64,000 nucleotides of DNA from Pseudomaricurvus sp. HS19. Lineage in GTDB: Bacteria; Pseudomonadota; Gammaproteobacteria; Pseudomonadales; Cellvibrionaceae. This document shows, piece by piece, positions 35,528-45,254 of the stretch. The position numbers were made by a program, and so were the translations under genes. Within the stretch, counting starts at the first letter, position 1. Each line of letters starts with the position of its first letter. The stretch spans positions 32,843-96,842 of the forward strand of contig NZ_WVVW01000016.1 in NCBI RefSeq assembly GCF_009857815.1, written 5' to 3'. The notes beneath the pieces were generated by a model. It was not told where the DNA came from. It was given only the letters and a program-made list of their open reading frames with translations, and did not search any database.

Positions 35528-36172
35528 TCAGCGCGCGTCGACGACCTGTCCGCTGGGTGGCAGCGGCTCGCCGTCCAGCAGGCAGTGGTTATCCTGCATC
35601 TGCAGGCGGCCACTGGTAAACCAGGCCACCGCTTGCGGATAGATAATGTGCTCCTGCACCTGCACCCGCTGCGCCAGGCTGGCGGCATCGTCGCCGGCAA
35701 TTACCGGCACTATGGCCTGTATGACATTGGGGCCGTCATCCAGTTCAGGTGTGACGAAGTGAATAGTGGCGCCATGCTCCCGGTCGCCGGCATCCAGCGC
35801 CCGCTGATGGGTGTGCAGCCCCGGGTATTTGGGCAGCAGGGAGGGGTGGATATTGAGCATGCGGCCCAGGTAGTGGCGGGTGAAATCCGCGGTCAGGATG
35901 CGCATAAAGCCCGCCAGCACCACCAGTGCCGGGTCGTGGTCGTCAATCAGGGTCATCAGCGCCGCGTCGAAGGCTTCACGGCTGTCGAAGCCGGTGTGGT
36001 CTAGCACCAGCGCCGGGATGCCCGCCTGCTCGGCACGCTGCAGTCCTTTGACGCCGGGGCGATTGCTGATAACCGCGCTGATGCGGCACCCCAGGCGGTC
36101 CTGCAGCTGGGCGTCGATCAGGGCCTGCAGGTTCGTGCCGCTGCCGGAGATAAGTACAACAATATTTTTCAT
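35528..36172 (-). CDS. purN: Phosphoribosylglycinamide formyltransferase
   Basis: Formyl-tetrahydrofolate-dependent third step of purine synthesis. The 214-residue product has VVLISGSGTNLQALID at the N-terminus, the folate-site segment LAGFMRILTADF, and NIHPSLLPKYPGLHTHQRAL with the catalytic Asn and His. It is 86 bp after purM, the usual purM-purN pair. Confidence 0.97.
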   Translation of the reverse strand: MKNIVVLISGSGTNLQALIDAQLQDRLGCRISAVISNRPGVKGLQRAEQAGIPALVLDHTGFDSREAFDAALMTLIDDHDPALVVLAGFMRILTADFTRHYLGRMLNIHPSLLPKYPGLHTHQRALDAGDREHGATIHFVTPELDDGPNVIQAIVPVIAGDDAASLAQRVQVQEHIIYPQAVAWFTSGRLQMQDNHCLLDGEPLPPSGQVVDAR

Positions 36173-36258
36173 GGGCTGCTGTTCGGATGTGTTCAGGTGT
36201 GGCGGCGCGGTGGCCGGCCGGGGGCGGCAGGGTGGGAGGCCACCCTGCCTGACAGGTG

Positions 36259-37308
36259 TCAGAGGTTGACAAGCTCCACCCGCGGTTCGTCACTGCCGGC
36301 CTTGGCCACATGGCCCACCACAAAGGCGCTTTCGCCGGCGTCGGCGAGAATCGCCAGGGCGTCGTCTTTTTCGCTGGCCGGGACAGCGATGATCATGCCT
36401 ACGCCGCAGTTGAAGGTGCGGTACATCTCGTAGGCGTCGACATTGCCCTGCTGCTGCAGCCAGCGGAATACCGGTGGCATCTCCCAGCTGCTGACATCCA
36501 CCACGGCCTTGCAGTCGTCCGGCAGTACGCGCGGGATGTTCTCCTGCAGGCCACCACCGGTGATGTGGGACATGGCGTTGACGCTGGACTCTTCGATCAG
36601 GCGCAGCATGGACTTGACGTAGATGCGGGTGGGTTCCAGCAGTGCCTTGCCCAGCTCCTGCTCACCTACCTTGTCGGTCAGGCTGGCACCGCTGACTTCC
36701 AGGATCTTGCGGATCAGGGAGTAGCCATTGGAGTGGGGGCCGCTGGAGGCGAGGCCGATCAATACGTCGCCGGCCTGTACCTTGCTGCCGTCAATCAGCT
36801 GGGATTTCTCGACGATGCCGACGCAGAAGCCGGCCAGGTCGTAGTCCTCGCCTTCGTACATGCCGGGCATCTCGGCGGTTTCGCCACCTACCAGGGCGCA
36901 GCCGGCCTGCTCACAGCCGGCGCCAATGCCACTGACCACGTCCGCGGCCACTTCCACATTGAGCTTGCCGGTGGCGTAGTAATCGAGGAAAAACAGGGGC
37001 TCGGCACCGGCCACCACCAGGTCGTTCACACACATGGCCACCAGGTCGATACCGATGGTGTCGTGCATGCCCAGGTCCATGGCCAGGCGCAGCTTGGTGC
37101 CGACGCCGTCGGTGCCGGATACCAGCACCGGTTCACGGTAGCCGGTAGGCAGTTCAAACAGGGCCCCGAAACCACCCAGTCCGCCCATGACACCGGGGCG
37201 ATGGGTACGCTTGGCCACAGCCTTGATGCGATCGACCAGCGCATTGCCGGCATCGATATCCACGCCGGCATCTTTATAACTCAGGGAAGGGGACTGTTTG
37301 TCGCTCAT
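36259..37308 (-). CDS. purM: Phosphoribosylformylglycinamidine cyclo-ligase
   Basis: Makes aminoimidazole ribonucleotide (AIR) in purine synthesis. The 349-residue product begins with [20 protein letters not shown] and contains [27 protein letters not shown], the segment [12 protein letters not shown] and the C-terminal [12 protein letters not shown]. All are hallmark sequences. It is divergent from the DUF2066-like gene across a 289-bp gap that must carry both promoters. Confidence 0.97.
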   Translation of the reverse strand: MSDKQSPSLSYKDAGVDIDAGNALVDRIKAVAKRTHRPGVMGGLGGFGALFELPTGYREPVLVSGTDGVGTKLRLAMDLGMHDTIGIDLVAMCVNDLVVAGAEPLFFLDYYATGKLNVEVAADVVSGIGAGCEQAGCALVGGETAEMPGMYEGEDYDLAGFCVGIVEKSQLIDGSKVQAGDVLIGLASSGPHSNGYSLIRKILEVSGASLTDKVGEQELGKALLEPTRIYVKSMLRLIEESSVNAMSHITGGGLQENIPRVLPDDCKAVVDVSSWEMPPVFRWLQQQGNVDAYEMYRTFNCGVGMIIAVPASEKDDALAILADAGESAFVVGHVAKAGSDEPRVELVNL

Positions 37309-37597
37309 GTTTTGCTCTTTTTGGTTACAGGGTTGTCAGGGCTGCACGGGAAAGGCGGCTATTCTAGCAGCTAAGCAGCGGGCTGGCAGCTTCTGTCGCA
37401 GCGTTAATCCCCTGAATGTTTATCAAACTGAGTACTGGCTACTGGAGCTGTCACAGGGGCGTGGGCATAATGGCGGCCTCATCGCCGCGCCGGGAATTCG
37501 GGCCGCTGTGCAAATGCAGGGGTCGGAGGGGTGTGGCTGCTACACGGTTGGCCGGGTTGTCGAGGCCGGGTCAAACGAAACGCTAAAGGGTGATTGG

Positions 37598-38725
37598 GTG
37601 AAATACTGGGTTGTGTGTGTCTGGCTGCTGTTGGCCAGTGTGGTGCCGGCGGCCAGCGCGGAAGAGGTAAAGGGCCTTTATCAGCAGGATGAACTGGTCG
37701 CGAATCAGTCCGACAGCCTGCGTCGCAAGGCGGCCTCCGAGGCGTTGTCCAAAGTCATTGTGCGGGTCTCCGGCCGCGCCAGTGTATTGGGCGATCCGGC
37801 GGTGGCCGCCGCCACTGCTGATCCGCTCTCCTACCTGGAGGCCTATCGCTACGAATCCACCGGCGAGCTGATCGTGGAGGGGGACGAAGAGTTGCCGGCC
37901 ACCCGTCTGGTGATGAGCTTTTCCGGGGTCGGTATTGAGCGGCTGTTACGCCGCAATAATCTGCCGGTGTGGCCCGCCAACCGTCCAGCGGTGTTGTTGT
38001 GGCTGGTGAGTGATGACCTCAAGGCGGGACGCCAGCTGGTTGAGCTGCAGGGTGATTCTGACAGCGGTCGTGACGTCCGGCGGGCTGCGGCAGAGCGGGG
38101 CCTGCCACTGGTGTTGCCGCTGCTGGACCTGCAGGACAAGCAGGCACTCAAGCCGCAACAGGCCTGGAGTATGGATCAGAAGGCCGTGACGGCGGCTTCC
38201 GCCCGCTACAGCTCCGACGCGGTGCTGGTGGGGCGCTTCAGTCATACCGCCAGTGGTCGTTGGCTGTCGGACTGGAGTCTACTGCACAAGGGCGAGAAAA
38301 GTGTGTTTGACGCCGACGGCAGCAGTCAGGAGCAGGTGATCCGTGCCGGCCTGGCGGCTGCAGCGGAGAAGCTGGCGTCGCTCTACGCCGTGGTCAGCAA
38401 CGGTGCGGCCGGCGGTGAGCTGCTACTGGAGGTTGATGCAGTCAACGGCTTTGCCGCCTGGCAGCAGGTGGTGGACTACCTGCAGGGGCTGGAGGCGGTA
38501 CAGCAGCTGACCCTGGAGCGCTATCAAAACGGTATGCTCACGGTGCAGCTGAAGTTGGCGGGTGATCCCTCGCAGCTGACGGCTGTGCTGGACCTGGATC
38601 GCCGGCTGTTGCCCGTCTCGCTCCCCAAGCCAGAGCCACAGCTCCAGCCTGTCGACCCGGCAGCCGCGACGGTACCCGCGGGCGAGCCGGCACTGCCGCG
38701 GCTGCGTTATCGCTGGTCGCGTTAA
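37598..38725 (+). CDS. Exported DUF2066-type protein
   Basis: A 375-residue protein with a signal peptide (KYWVVCVWLLLASVVPAASA). The mature part starts EEVKGLYQQDELVANQSD, with RRKAASEALSKVIVRVSGR, which matches the DUF2066 family found upstream of hda in pseudomonads. The C-terminal 50 residues are Pro/Gln-rich. The start is the GTG at 37598 with AAAGGG 7 nt upstream; the open frame reaches 37298 but that stretch is promoter DNA. Predicted periplasmic; function unknown. A perM-like transporter gene, common between DUF2066 and hda, is absent. Confidence 0.75.
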   Translation: MKYWVVCVWLLLASVVPAASAEEVKGLYQQDELVANQSDSLRRKAASEALSKVIVRVSGRASVLGDPAVAAATADPLSYLEAYRYESTGELIVEGDEELPATRLVMSFSGVGIERLLRRNNLPVWPANRPAVLLWLVSDDLKAGRQLVELQGDSDSGRDVRRAAAERGLPLVLPLLDLQDKQALKPQQAWSMDQKAVTAASARYSSDAVLVGRFSHTASGRWLSDWSLLHKGEKSVFDADGSSQEQVIRAGLAAAAEKLASLYAVVSNGAAGGELLLEVDAVNGFAAWQQVVDYLQGLEAVQQLTLERYQNGMLTVQLKLAGDPSQLTAVLDLDRRLLPVSLPKPEPQLQPVDPAAATVPAGEPALPRLRYRWSR

Positions 38726-38815
38726 GCCTCTGCTGTAAATATCAGCAGCGCATCTGTTAAACTGCACGGCCCGCGTCAGGCGGGCCGATCGGTAACCCGA
38801 GCAGCTGTGTGTTTC

Positions 38816-39532
38816 ATGAGCCAGACCCTTCCCCAACAGCTTTCCCTGCAGGTGCATCTGGAAGACGATGCCACCTTTGCCAATTTTTACGCCCCGGCAA
38901 ATCACGCCAATGCGCAGATAGTGACGGCGTTGCAGCAATCACTGTCGCCCATGGGCGAGCGTTTCCTGTTTTTGTCGGCACCGGTTGGCAGTGGCGTCAC
39001 TCACCTGTTGCAGGCTACCTGTAATCACGCTGAGTTGCAGGGGCGCAGCGTGCAGTACCTGCCGTTGGATGAATTCGCCAACCTGCCTCCGGAGCCTCTG
39101 CTGGAGCGTCTGGAGGCGGTACAGCTGGTGTGCCTGGACAATGTGCAGGCCGTTATGGGGTTGCCGCAGTGGGAGCGGGCGCTGTTCCGCTTCTACAACA
39201 TGATGCGCGATCTGGGCCATGTGCTGGTGATGGGGGCTGACCGCGGGCCGCGGGAGTTGCCGGTGCAGCTGCCGGACCTGCAATCGCGTCTCTGCTGGGG
39301 GCTGGCATTTCAGGTGCGGCCACTGGATGACGAGGGCAAGCGCCTGGCGCTGCAGGCCCGCGCCCGTGCCCGGGGGCTGGAGCTGAGTGAAGAGGTAGCG
39401 CAATTTATCATGCACCGTGCGCCGCGTAACATGCAGGAGCTGTTCAGTGTGTTGCAGCGGCTCGATCAGGTGTCGCTGGCGGAACAGCGCCGCCTGACCA
39501 TTCCCTTTATCAAGCAGACGCTGGGTTACTGA
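38816..39532 (+). CDS. hda: DnaA inactivator Hda
   Basis: AAA+ protein that with the beta clamp stimulates DnaA-ATP hydrolysis and prevents re-initiation. The 238-residue product carries the clamp-binding motif QLSLQV near its N-terminus (residues about 8-13), a degenerate P-loop SAPVGSGVTHLLQA and the sensor segment FSVLQRLDQVSLAEQR. The start at 38816 gives MSQTLPQQ; a GTG three codons upstream is possible. Confidence 0.94.
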   Translation: MSQTLPQQLSLQVHLEDDATFANFYAPANHANAQIVTALQQSLSPMGERFLFLSAPVGSGVTHLLQATCNHAELQGRSVQYLPLDEFANLPPEPLLERLEAVQLVCLDNVQAVMGLPQWERALFRFYNMMRDLGHVLVMGADRGPRELPVQLPDLQSRLCWGLAFQVRPLDDEGKRLALQARARARGLELSEEVAQFIMHRAPRNMQELFSVLQRLDQVSLAEQRRLTIPFIKQTLGY

Positions 39533-39558
39533 CCGCTGGTTCGCGGTCAGGGGCTTTT
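39529..39558 (+). terminator. Hairpin after hda
   Basis: CTGACCGC (39529-39536) pairs with GCGGTCAG (39543-39550), overlaps the hda stop, and is followed by GGGCTTTTAG. The T run is short; it may serve both convergent genes (hda and sppA). Confidence 0.5.
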
Positions 39559-39568
39559 AGTTTGTATT

Positions 39569-41422
39569 TCAGGGGCTGACGCACTCCAGGCAGCGGGCGT
39601 AGACCGCGCGCGGATCTGCCATCTGCATCACGTCAGCCAGTGGTGCCAGCTCGCGCTCGACCCGCTGCAGCAAACTCATCACCCCGCTGTTGTGCCAGCC
39701 GGACAGCAATTGCATACCGGCCACCTCGCCTGCCAGCTGCTGCAGCAACTGTTCGGTTGGTGACAGCGGCATGTGCACTTCCACCACCTGATACTTCTCC
39801 AGTCCGGCTTTGTCGGCCGCGGCCTTGATCACCTGTTGCAGGTCACCGAGCTGGTCCACCAGTCCCAGGTCGAGGGCGGCGCGACCGGTCCAGACGCGAC
39901 CCTGGCCAACAGCATTTACCCGGGCCGTGGTGGTTTGGCGCGCGTCGGCGACGATGGTGAGGAAGCGGTCGTAGATGTGATTGACGCTCTGTTGCAGCAC
40001 CTCGGCGGCCAGGCTGTTGAGCGGCCGATCGATGCGCAGGGCGCCGGAGAGTTCGGTGGTGCCGACGCCGTCAGTGCCGATGCCCACTTTTTGCAGGGTG
40101 TTTTCCACGGTGGGGAAGGCGCTGAAGACGCCGATGGAGCCGGTAATGGTGGTGGGTGTGGCCCACACTTCGTCAGCGGCCATGGACATCCAGTAGCCAC
40201 CGGAAGCGGCGACGCTGCCCATGGAGATAAACACCGGGATGCCCTCCTTGCGGGTCAGTTCCAGCTCCTTGCGGATAATCTCCGAGGCAAAGGCACTGCC
40301 GCCGGGGCTGTCCACACGCACTACCAGGGCAGAATAGTCGCCGGACTCGCGCACATTTTCCAGTAGTTGGCTGATGGTGCTGCTGCCAACGCTGCCGGCG
40401 GGTTGTTCGCCGTCCAGTATCATGCCGCTCGCCACCAGCAAGCCAATCTGCGGGCTCTGGTCCAGTGGTTGCTCGTGTTCCAGCAGCGCCAGGTAATGTT
40501 CATAGTCCAGCACCTGGTAGTCACTTTCGTCATCGTTGCTGCCGAAGGTTTGCTGCAATACTGCCAATTGCTGGTGGTGGTCTGCCAGTTCGTCCACCAG
40601 CCCCAGGGCCTGGGCGGTGGCAGCGGCATCGCCGCGCTGTTCTTTCAGGTGTTTGTCCAGTTGGTTGATATAGTCGTTGATGCGCCCGCCGGGGAGTTTG
40701 CGCTGACTCTCAACCTGATCGGTGTAGGTGGACCAGAGCTCACCCAGCCACTGGGCGTTGTGCTCCCGCGAGGCATCGGACATGTCATCACGCAGGTAGG
40801 GCTCCACGGCATCCTTGTACTCACCGACACGGAACACGTGCATGTTCACTTCCAGCTTCTCCAGCGCCGCCCTGAAATAGTTGCGATAGCTGCTGTAGCC
40901 GGTGAGGATCACCGCGCCCATGGGGTGCAGCAGAATCTGGTCGGCGTAGCTGGCCAGGTAATACTGCTCCTGGGTAAAGGTATCGCCGATGGCGTAGACA
41001 GGTTTGCCGCTGGTTTTGAAATTCTCCAGCGCCCGTCCCACTTCCTGCAATTTGCTGAGGCCACCGCCGAGCATGTAGCTGAGGTCCAGTACCAGCCCGG
41101 TCACACGCTGGTCGTCGCGGGCCTTGTTAATCGCTTCCACCAGGTCCCGCACACGGGTCTCCGCCTGCTGGCGGCTGCTGCGTTCCAGGATCTGGGTCAA
41201 CGGGTCGACGTAGCTGTACTGGTCGACGAGGAAGCCGGTCGGCGCCAGGCGCAGAGCTGTTTGTTCTGGAACGGTGAGGCGTTCCCCGGGCCATAGTGCT
41301 GCCACGATTACAGCTATGATGACGAGAAACAGCAGGTTGGCCAGGCTGACCCTGATCCAGGTGATGGCGCGCCAGAACCAGCTGATGGTGCGGCGCAGGG
41401 GGCCGGGTCGGGTGTTGCTCAT
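39569..41422 (-). CDS. sppA: Signal peptide peptidase SppA, 67-kDa type
   Basis: Inner-membrane serine protease that degrades cleaved signal peptides. The 617-residue product has one N-terminal membrane anchor (ANLLFLVIIAVIVAALW, about 28-45) and tandem protease S49 repeats. The nucleophile segment PVFISMGSVAASGGYWMSMAAD lies in the second repeat (split near residues 410-432). The length fits the long E. coli-type SppA. It is the last gene of the ArsC-like, wrbA, DUF2069, sppA minus-strand run. Confidence 0.94.
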   Translation of the reverse strand: MSNTRPGPLRRTISWFWRAITWIRVSLANLLFLVIIAVIVAALWPGERLTVPEQTALRLAPTGFLVDQYSYVDPLTQILERSSRQQAETRVRDLVEAINKARDDQRVTGLVLDLSYMLGGGLSKLQEVGRALENFKTSGKPVYAIGDTFTQEQYYLASYADQILLHPMGAVILTGYSSYRNYFRAALEKLEVNMHVFRVGEYKDAVEPYLRDDMSDASREHNAQWLGELWSTYTDQVESQRKLPGGRINDYINQLDKHLKEQRGDAAATAQALGLVDELADHHQQLAVLQQTFGSNDDESDYQVLDYEHYLALLEHEQPLDQSPQIGLLVASGMILDGEQPAGSVGSSTISQLLENVRESGDYSALVVRVDSPGGSAFASEIIRKELELTRKEGIPVFISMGSVAASGGYWMSMAADEVWATPTTITGSIGVFSAFPTVENTLQKVGIGTDGVGTTELSGALRIDRPLNSLAAEVLQQSVNHIYDRFLTIVADARQTTTARVNAVGQGRVWTGRAALDLGLVDQLGDLQQVIKAAADKAGLEKYQVVEVHMPLSPTEQLLQQLAGEVAGMQLLSGWHNSGVMSLLQRVERELAPLADVMQMADPRAVYARCLECVSP

Positions 41423-41465
41423 GGGAAGTTCCTTGCTTCGACAATCCTTGGGGAATTACAGCGGT

Positions 41466-41831
41466 TTAGGACGACTGGCGCAACCAGGCTTTCTGCCAGC
41501 GGCTGCTCATCATGGCACTGATAAACAGGGCCACGCTGAGCAGGGTCTGCAGGTAGTCGTTCCAGGCGCCCGTCGGTGCCATGGCGTTGGTGACACCCAT
41601 GGTGAAGTGCACCAGCAGCACAAAACAGAGCCAGTCGTAGGCGCGGGGTTTGTGGGACAGCATACCGGGCACGAAGACCAGCAGGCTGAAACAGGGTACC
41701 AGCAACAGCGTCCAGAAGAATTTGGGGGCGAGTATGCTGGTGACGGTATACAGCAGTACCAGTGCCAGCAGCAGTGCCAGGCTCAGGTGTTGGGCCAGTC
41801 GCAGCTGACGGGGTGGGGCGGGGTTGTTCAT
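41466..41831 (-). CDS. DUF2069-type small membrane protein
   Basis: A 121-residue inner-membrane protein with about four hydrophobic segments (LSLALLLALVLLYTVTSIL, FFWTLLLVPCFSLLVFVPG, WLCFVLLVHFTMGV, LLSVALFISAMM). The RAYDWLCFVLLVHF region and its place beside wrbA match the DUF2069 family. Function unknown. Confidence 0.8.
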   Translation of the reverse strand: MNNPAPPRQLRLAQHLSLALLLALVLLYTVTSILAPKFFWTLLLVPCFSLLVFVPGMLSHKPRAYDWLCFVLLVHFTMGVTNAMAPTGAWNDYLQTLLSVALFISAMMSSRWQKAWLRQSS

Positions 41832-41885
41832 GTTTTGCTATCCGTTACGGGGTGTGCTGGCCACCGGTGTGTGGCAGCGACCTGT

Positions 41886-42834
<949 letters not shown>

Positions 42835-42947
42835 GAGGCGGGTTTCCTTTATTTTCATCTGCCATAATCAGGTTATTGTAATCATTCATTGCCCGCAGCT
42901 CCACGCGTAAGCCGCCTGAGTGAGCGGGCTGGACCAGGAACACAGGC

Positions 42948-44360
42948 ATGGAATCTTCGCACCACACTCAGCGGACCGTCAGCTGGCGCATCTTGTGGTC
43001 ATTTGTCACCAGCCTGGTTGGCGCCTATAACGATAAGGGCTGTCGCCAGCAGGCAGCCGCGCTGACCTATATGACGCTGTTTGCCATCGTGCCCACCATG
43101 ACCGTGGTGTTCACCATGTTCTCGCTGTTTCCTGCCTTCGATGGACTCTCTGATCAGCTGCAATCCTTTGTCTTTCGTCACCTGTTGCCGGACTCCGGAC
43201 TGGAGATACGCACCTACGTGCAGCAGTTTACGGATCAGGCGCGGCAACTGACCGGTCCCGGTCTGGTCATGCTGGCGGCCACGGCCTACCTGATGATCAA
43301 GAATATTGAGCACACCTTTAACAGCATCTGGGGAGTCAGCGAGGCGCGCAAAGGGCTGTCAAACTTCCTCCTGTACTGGGCGATTCTCAGTCTTGGACCG
43401 CTGATGCTGGGTATCGGGCTGGCGATGAGTACCTATCTGCTGTCGCTGCGCTTTTTCAGTGATGACGGCGTGCTGCAGGGCTTTATGCCGGTGCTGCTGG
43501 GGTATACCCCCTGGTTGCTCACCAGCGGTGCTTTTACGCTGTTGTTTGCGGCCGTGCCCAACTGTCGCGTACCGGTGCGTAATGCCCTGCTGGGCGGTGT
43601 GTTGACGGCGATCTGTTTTGAATTGTTCAAGGATCTTTTTGGCTGGATTGTTTCCAAGTCGGCTTTTACCGCCGTCTACGGTGCCTTCGCCATCGTGCCG
43701 CTGTTTCTGTTGTGGATTTACGTCCTGTGGATGATTGTGCTGGCCGGTGCGGTGTTTGTGCGCACACTGTCGGTCTTCAGTGGCCCGGCGAAAGGGGCGA
43801 CCTATACCGAATTGATCGCCGCGCTGCTGGTGCTATGGCGTTTTCGCCAGTGTCAGCGTACCGGTGTCGGCGCACGGGATCATCAGTTGCTGTCGGTGGG
43901 TATTCCTGCGCCACAGTGGCAGCGCCTGCGCCGCGCGCTGTTGCGTCACCACATCATCAGTGTGACCCGCGAGGAGACCTATGTGTTGAGTCGTGACCTG
44001 AGTACCTTCACCCTGCGTGACCTGGCGGATATGGTGGGGGTGCAGTCGCAGATGCCCGGTGTCAGCGATTACCTGCAGACCTTCAGCTGGTTCCCGGTGG
44101 TGGCGGCGCGGCTGCTCTCCATTGACCAGCACACCGAAGCGGAGCTGGACATTACCCTGGAAGAGGTGTTCTGCAGTGTGGCCGAGGTTTATGACGATGA
44201 AGACCGGGGCCTGGAGGAGCTGGAGGCAGAGTTACGGGCGTACAGCGAGCCGGACGATGATACGCCCGAGCCCCTGATCGAGGAGGTGTTGCCCGCGGTG
44301 GAAGCGGAGGATCCGGAGTCTGCTGAAGAGCAGGAGCCGCGACGCCCACGGGCTATCTAG
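42948..44360 (+). CDS. YihY/BrkB-family inner membrane protein
   Basis: A 470-residue protein with six predicted membrane helices in the first 300 residues and the family hallmarks QQAAALTYMTLFAIVPTM, MLAATAYLMIKNIEHTFN and AFTAVYGAFAIVPLFLLWIY. The extra C-terminal 150 residues are cytosolic, with a winged-helix-like part and an acidic Glu/Asp/Pro tail. Once called ribonuclease BN by mistake; real function unknown. It is divergent from the ArsC-like gene. Confidence 0.88.
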   Translation: MESSHHTQRTVSWRILWSFVTSLVGAYNDKGCRQQAAALTYMTLFAIVPTMTVVFTMFSLFPAFDGLSDQLQSFVFRHLLPDSGLEIRTYVQQFTDQARQLTGPGLVMLAATAYLMIKNIEHTFNSIWGVSEARKGLSNFLLYWAILSLGPLMLGIGLAMSTYLLSLRFFSDDGVLQGFMPVLLGYTPWLLTSGAFTLLFAAVPNCRVPVRNALLGGVLTAICFELFKDLFGWIVSKSAFTAVYGAFAIVPLFLLWIYVLWMIVLAGAVFVRTLSVFSGPAKGATYTELIAALLVLWRFRQCQRTGVGARDHQLLSVGIPAPQWQRLRRALLRHHIISVTREETYVLSRDLSTFTLRDLADMVGVQSQMPGVSDYLQTFSWFPVVAARLLSIDQHTEAELDITLEEVFCSVAEVYDDEDRGLEELEAELRAYSEPDDDTPEPLIEEVLPAVEAEDPESAEEQEPRRPRAI

Positions 44361-44427
44361 GCCCTCAATTAGTGTCAACAGGCCCTTGCACAGCTGTTTC
44401 CGGAAAAACATAAAGCAGGAGAAGCCT

Positions 44428-44469
44428 ATGTGCCGGCTGGGAATTGCAACGGGGTGGCGTCTGCCATGA
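44428..44469 (+). other. Possible 13-codon leader peptide
   Basis: ATG at 44428, preceded by CAGGAGA, reads MCRLGIATGWRLP and stops at a TGA (44467-44469) that overlaps the ATG at 44466 of the next gene. Either this is a translated leader coupled to that gene, or the ribosome site serves the overlapping GTG at 44430, which is in frame with the gene. Confidence 0.25.
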
Positions 44470-45065
44470 CCGATCCGATATCCGAGCGTGAACTCAATGC
44501 CCTGCAGCGGCGTCTGCAATCGCTTTGCGGTCGCACAGAGCAGGCTGCTGCCGACGAGTTGGCAGCGTTTACCGGCACGTCGGTAATCAGGGGGGAGAGT
44601 CGCCTGCGCAGTCTGCCGGCGGCAGACCTGGGACAGGCACTGGCGGCACTGGGCAACGAACGCCTGTTTTCCGGCGTAGTGCAGGCCTATCAGCTGGAGA
44701 TTTCGCCGCTGTTTGCCATGACGGTGGTGACAGAAGAGTCCATTGCGGATCTGTCGCAGCTGGTGTCCATGCCCTGCAGTTCCGGTGGCGAGACCGCCGA
44801 ACTGCTGTTCCGGCTCAGCGAAGTCCTCACCGAATCCAGCCTGCCGCTGCTGGCCCGTGGCCTGGATGTGGCTCATCACTGTTTCTGGGGTGATGCCGGG
44901 CTGCTGGCGCTGCATGCGCCGCTGGAGCGTTACCAGCTGCACGGGATCGGTCGGGAGGAGTTGCTGCTGACGGTGGAGTGCAATTACCAGCTGGAGGCCC
45001 ACCCCTTTAACTGCGACCTGCTGCTGGTATTACCATCGGCGGTGCAGCAGTTGCTGGTGCGTTGA
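44430..45065 (+). CDS. Hypothetical protein, CheC-like fold suspected
   Basis: A 211-residue (GTG at 44430) or 199-residue (ATG at 44466, MTDPISERELN) cytosolic protein. Its middle (ISPLFAMTVVTEESIADLSQLV, then LFRLSEVLTESSLPLLARGL) resembles the CheC phosphatase/scaffold pattern, a strand plus DLV helix followed by an E-xx-N helix. The catalytic Asn equivalent appears to be Thr. No chemotaxis gene is nearby. The CheC link is a guess from pattern; function is unknown. The RBS CAGGAGA is best placed for the GTG start. Confidence 0.45.
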   Translation: MPAGNCNGVASAMTDPISERELNALQRRLQSLCGRTEQAAADELAAFTGTSVIRGESRLRSLPAADLGQALAALGNERLFSGVVQAYQLEISPLFAMTVVTEESIADLSQLVSMPCSSGGETAELLFRLSEVLTESSLPLLARGLDVAHHCFWGDAGLLALHAPLERYQLHGIGREELLLTVECNYQLEAHPFNCDLLLVLPSAVQQLLVR

Positions 45066-45254
45066 TCCCGGCAGGGTCGGTCGCCGCTTCTTCACGCCCT
45101 TCTGTGCTGTTGTGATATTGGTGTCATTATTGTGACTCCAATTGTGTCTGTTCATTCTCCTGTGCTATGTTGCCGCCTCCCCGGGCGTTCAGGTCCGGGT
45201 TTTGCCCCTGTGGTGAGAACGCTGCCGGGGGACGATTTTGCTTGGGGGCGAGGT

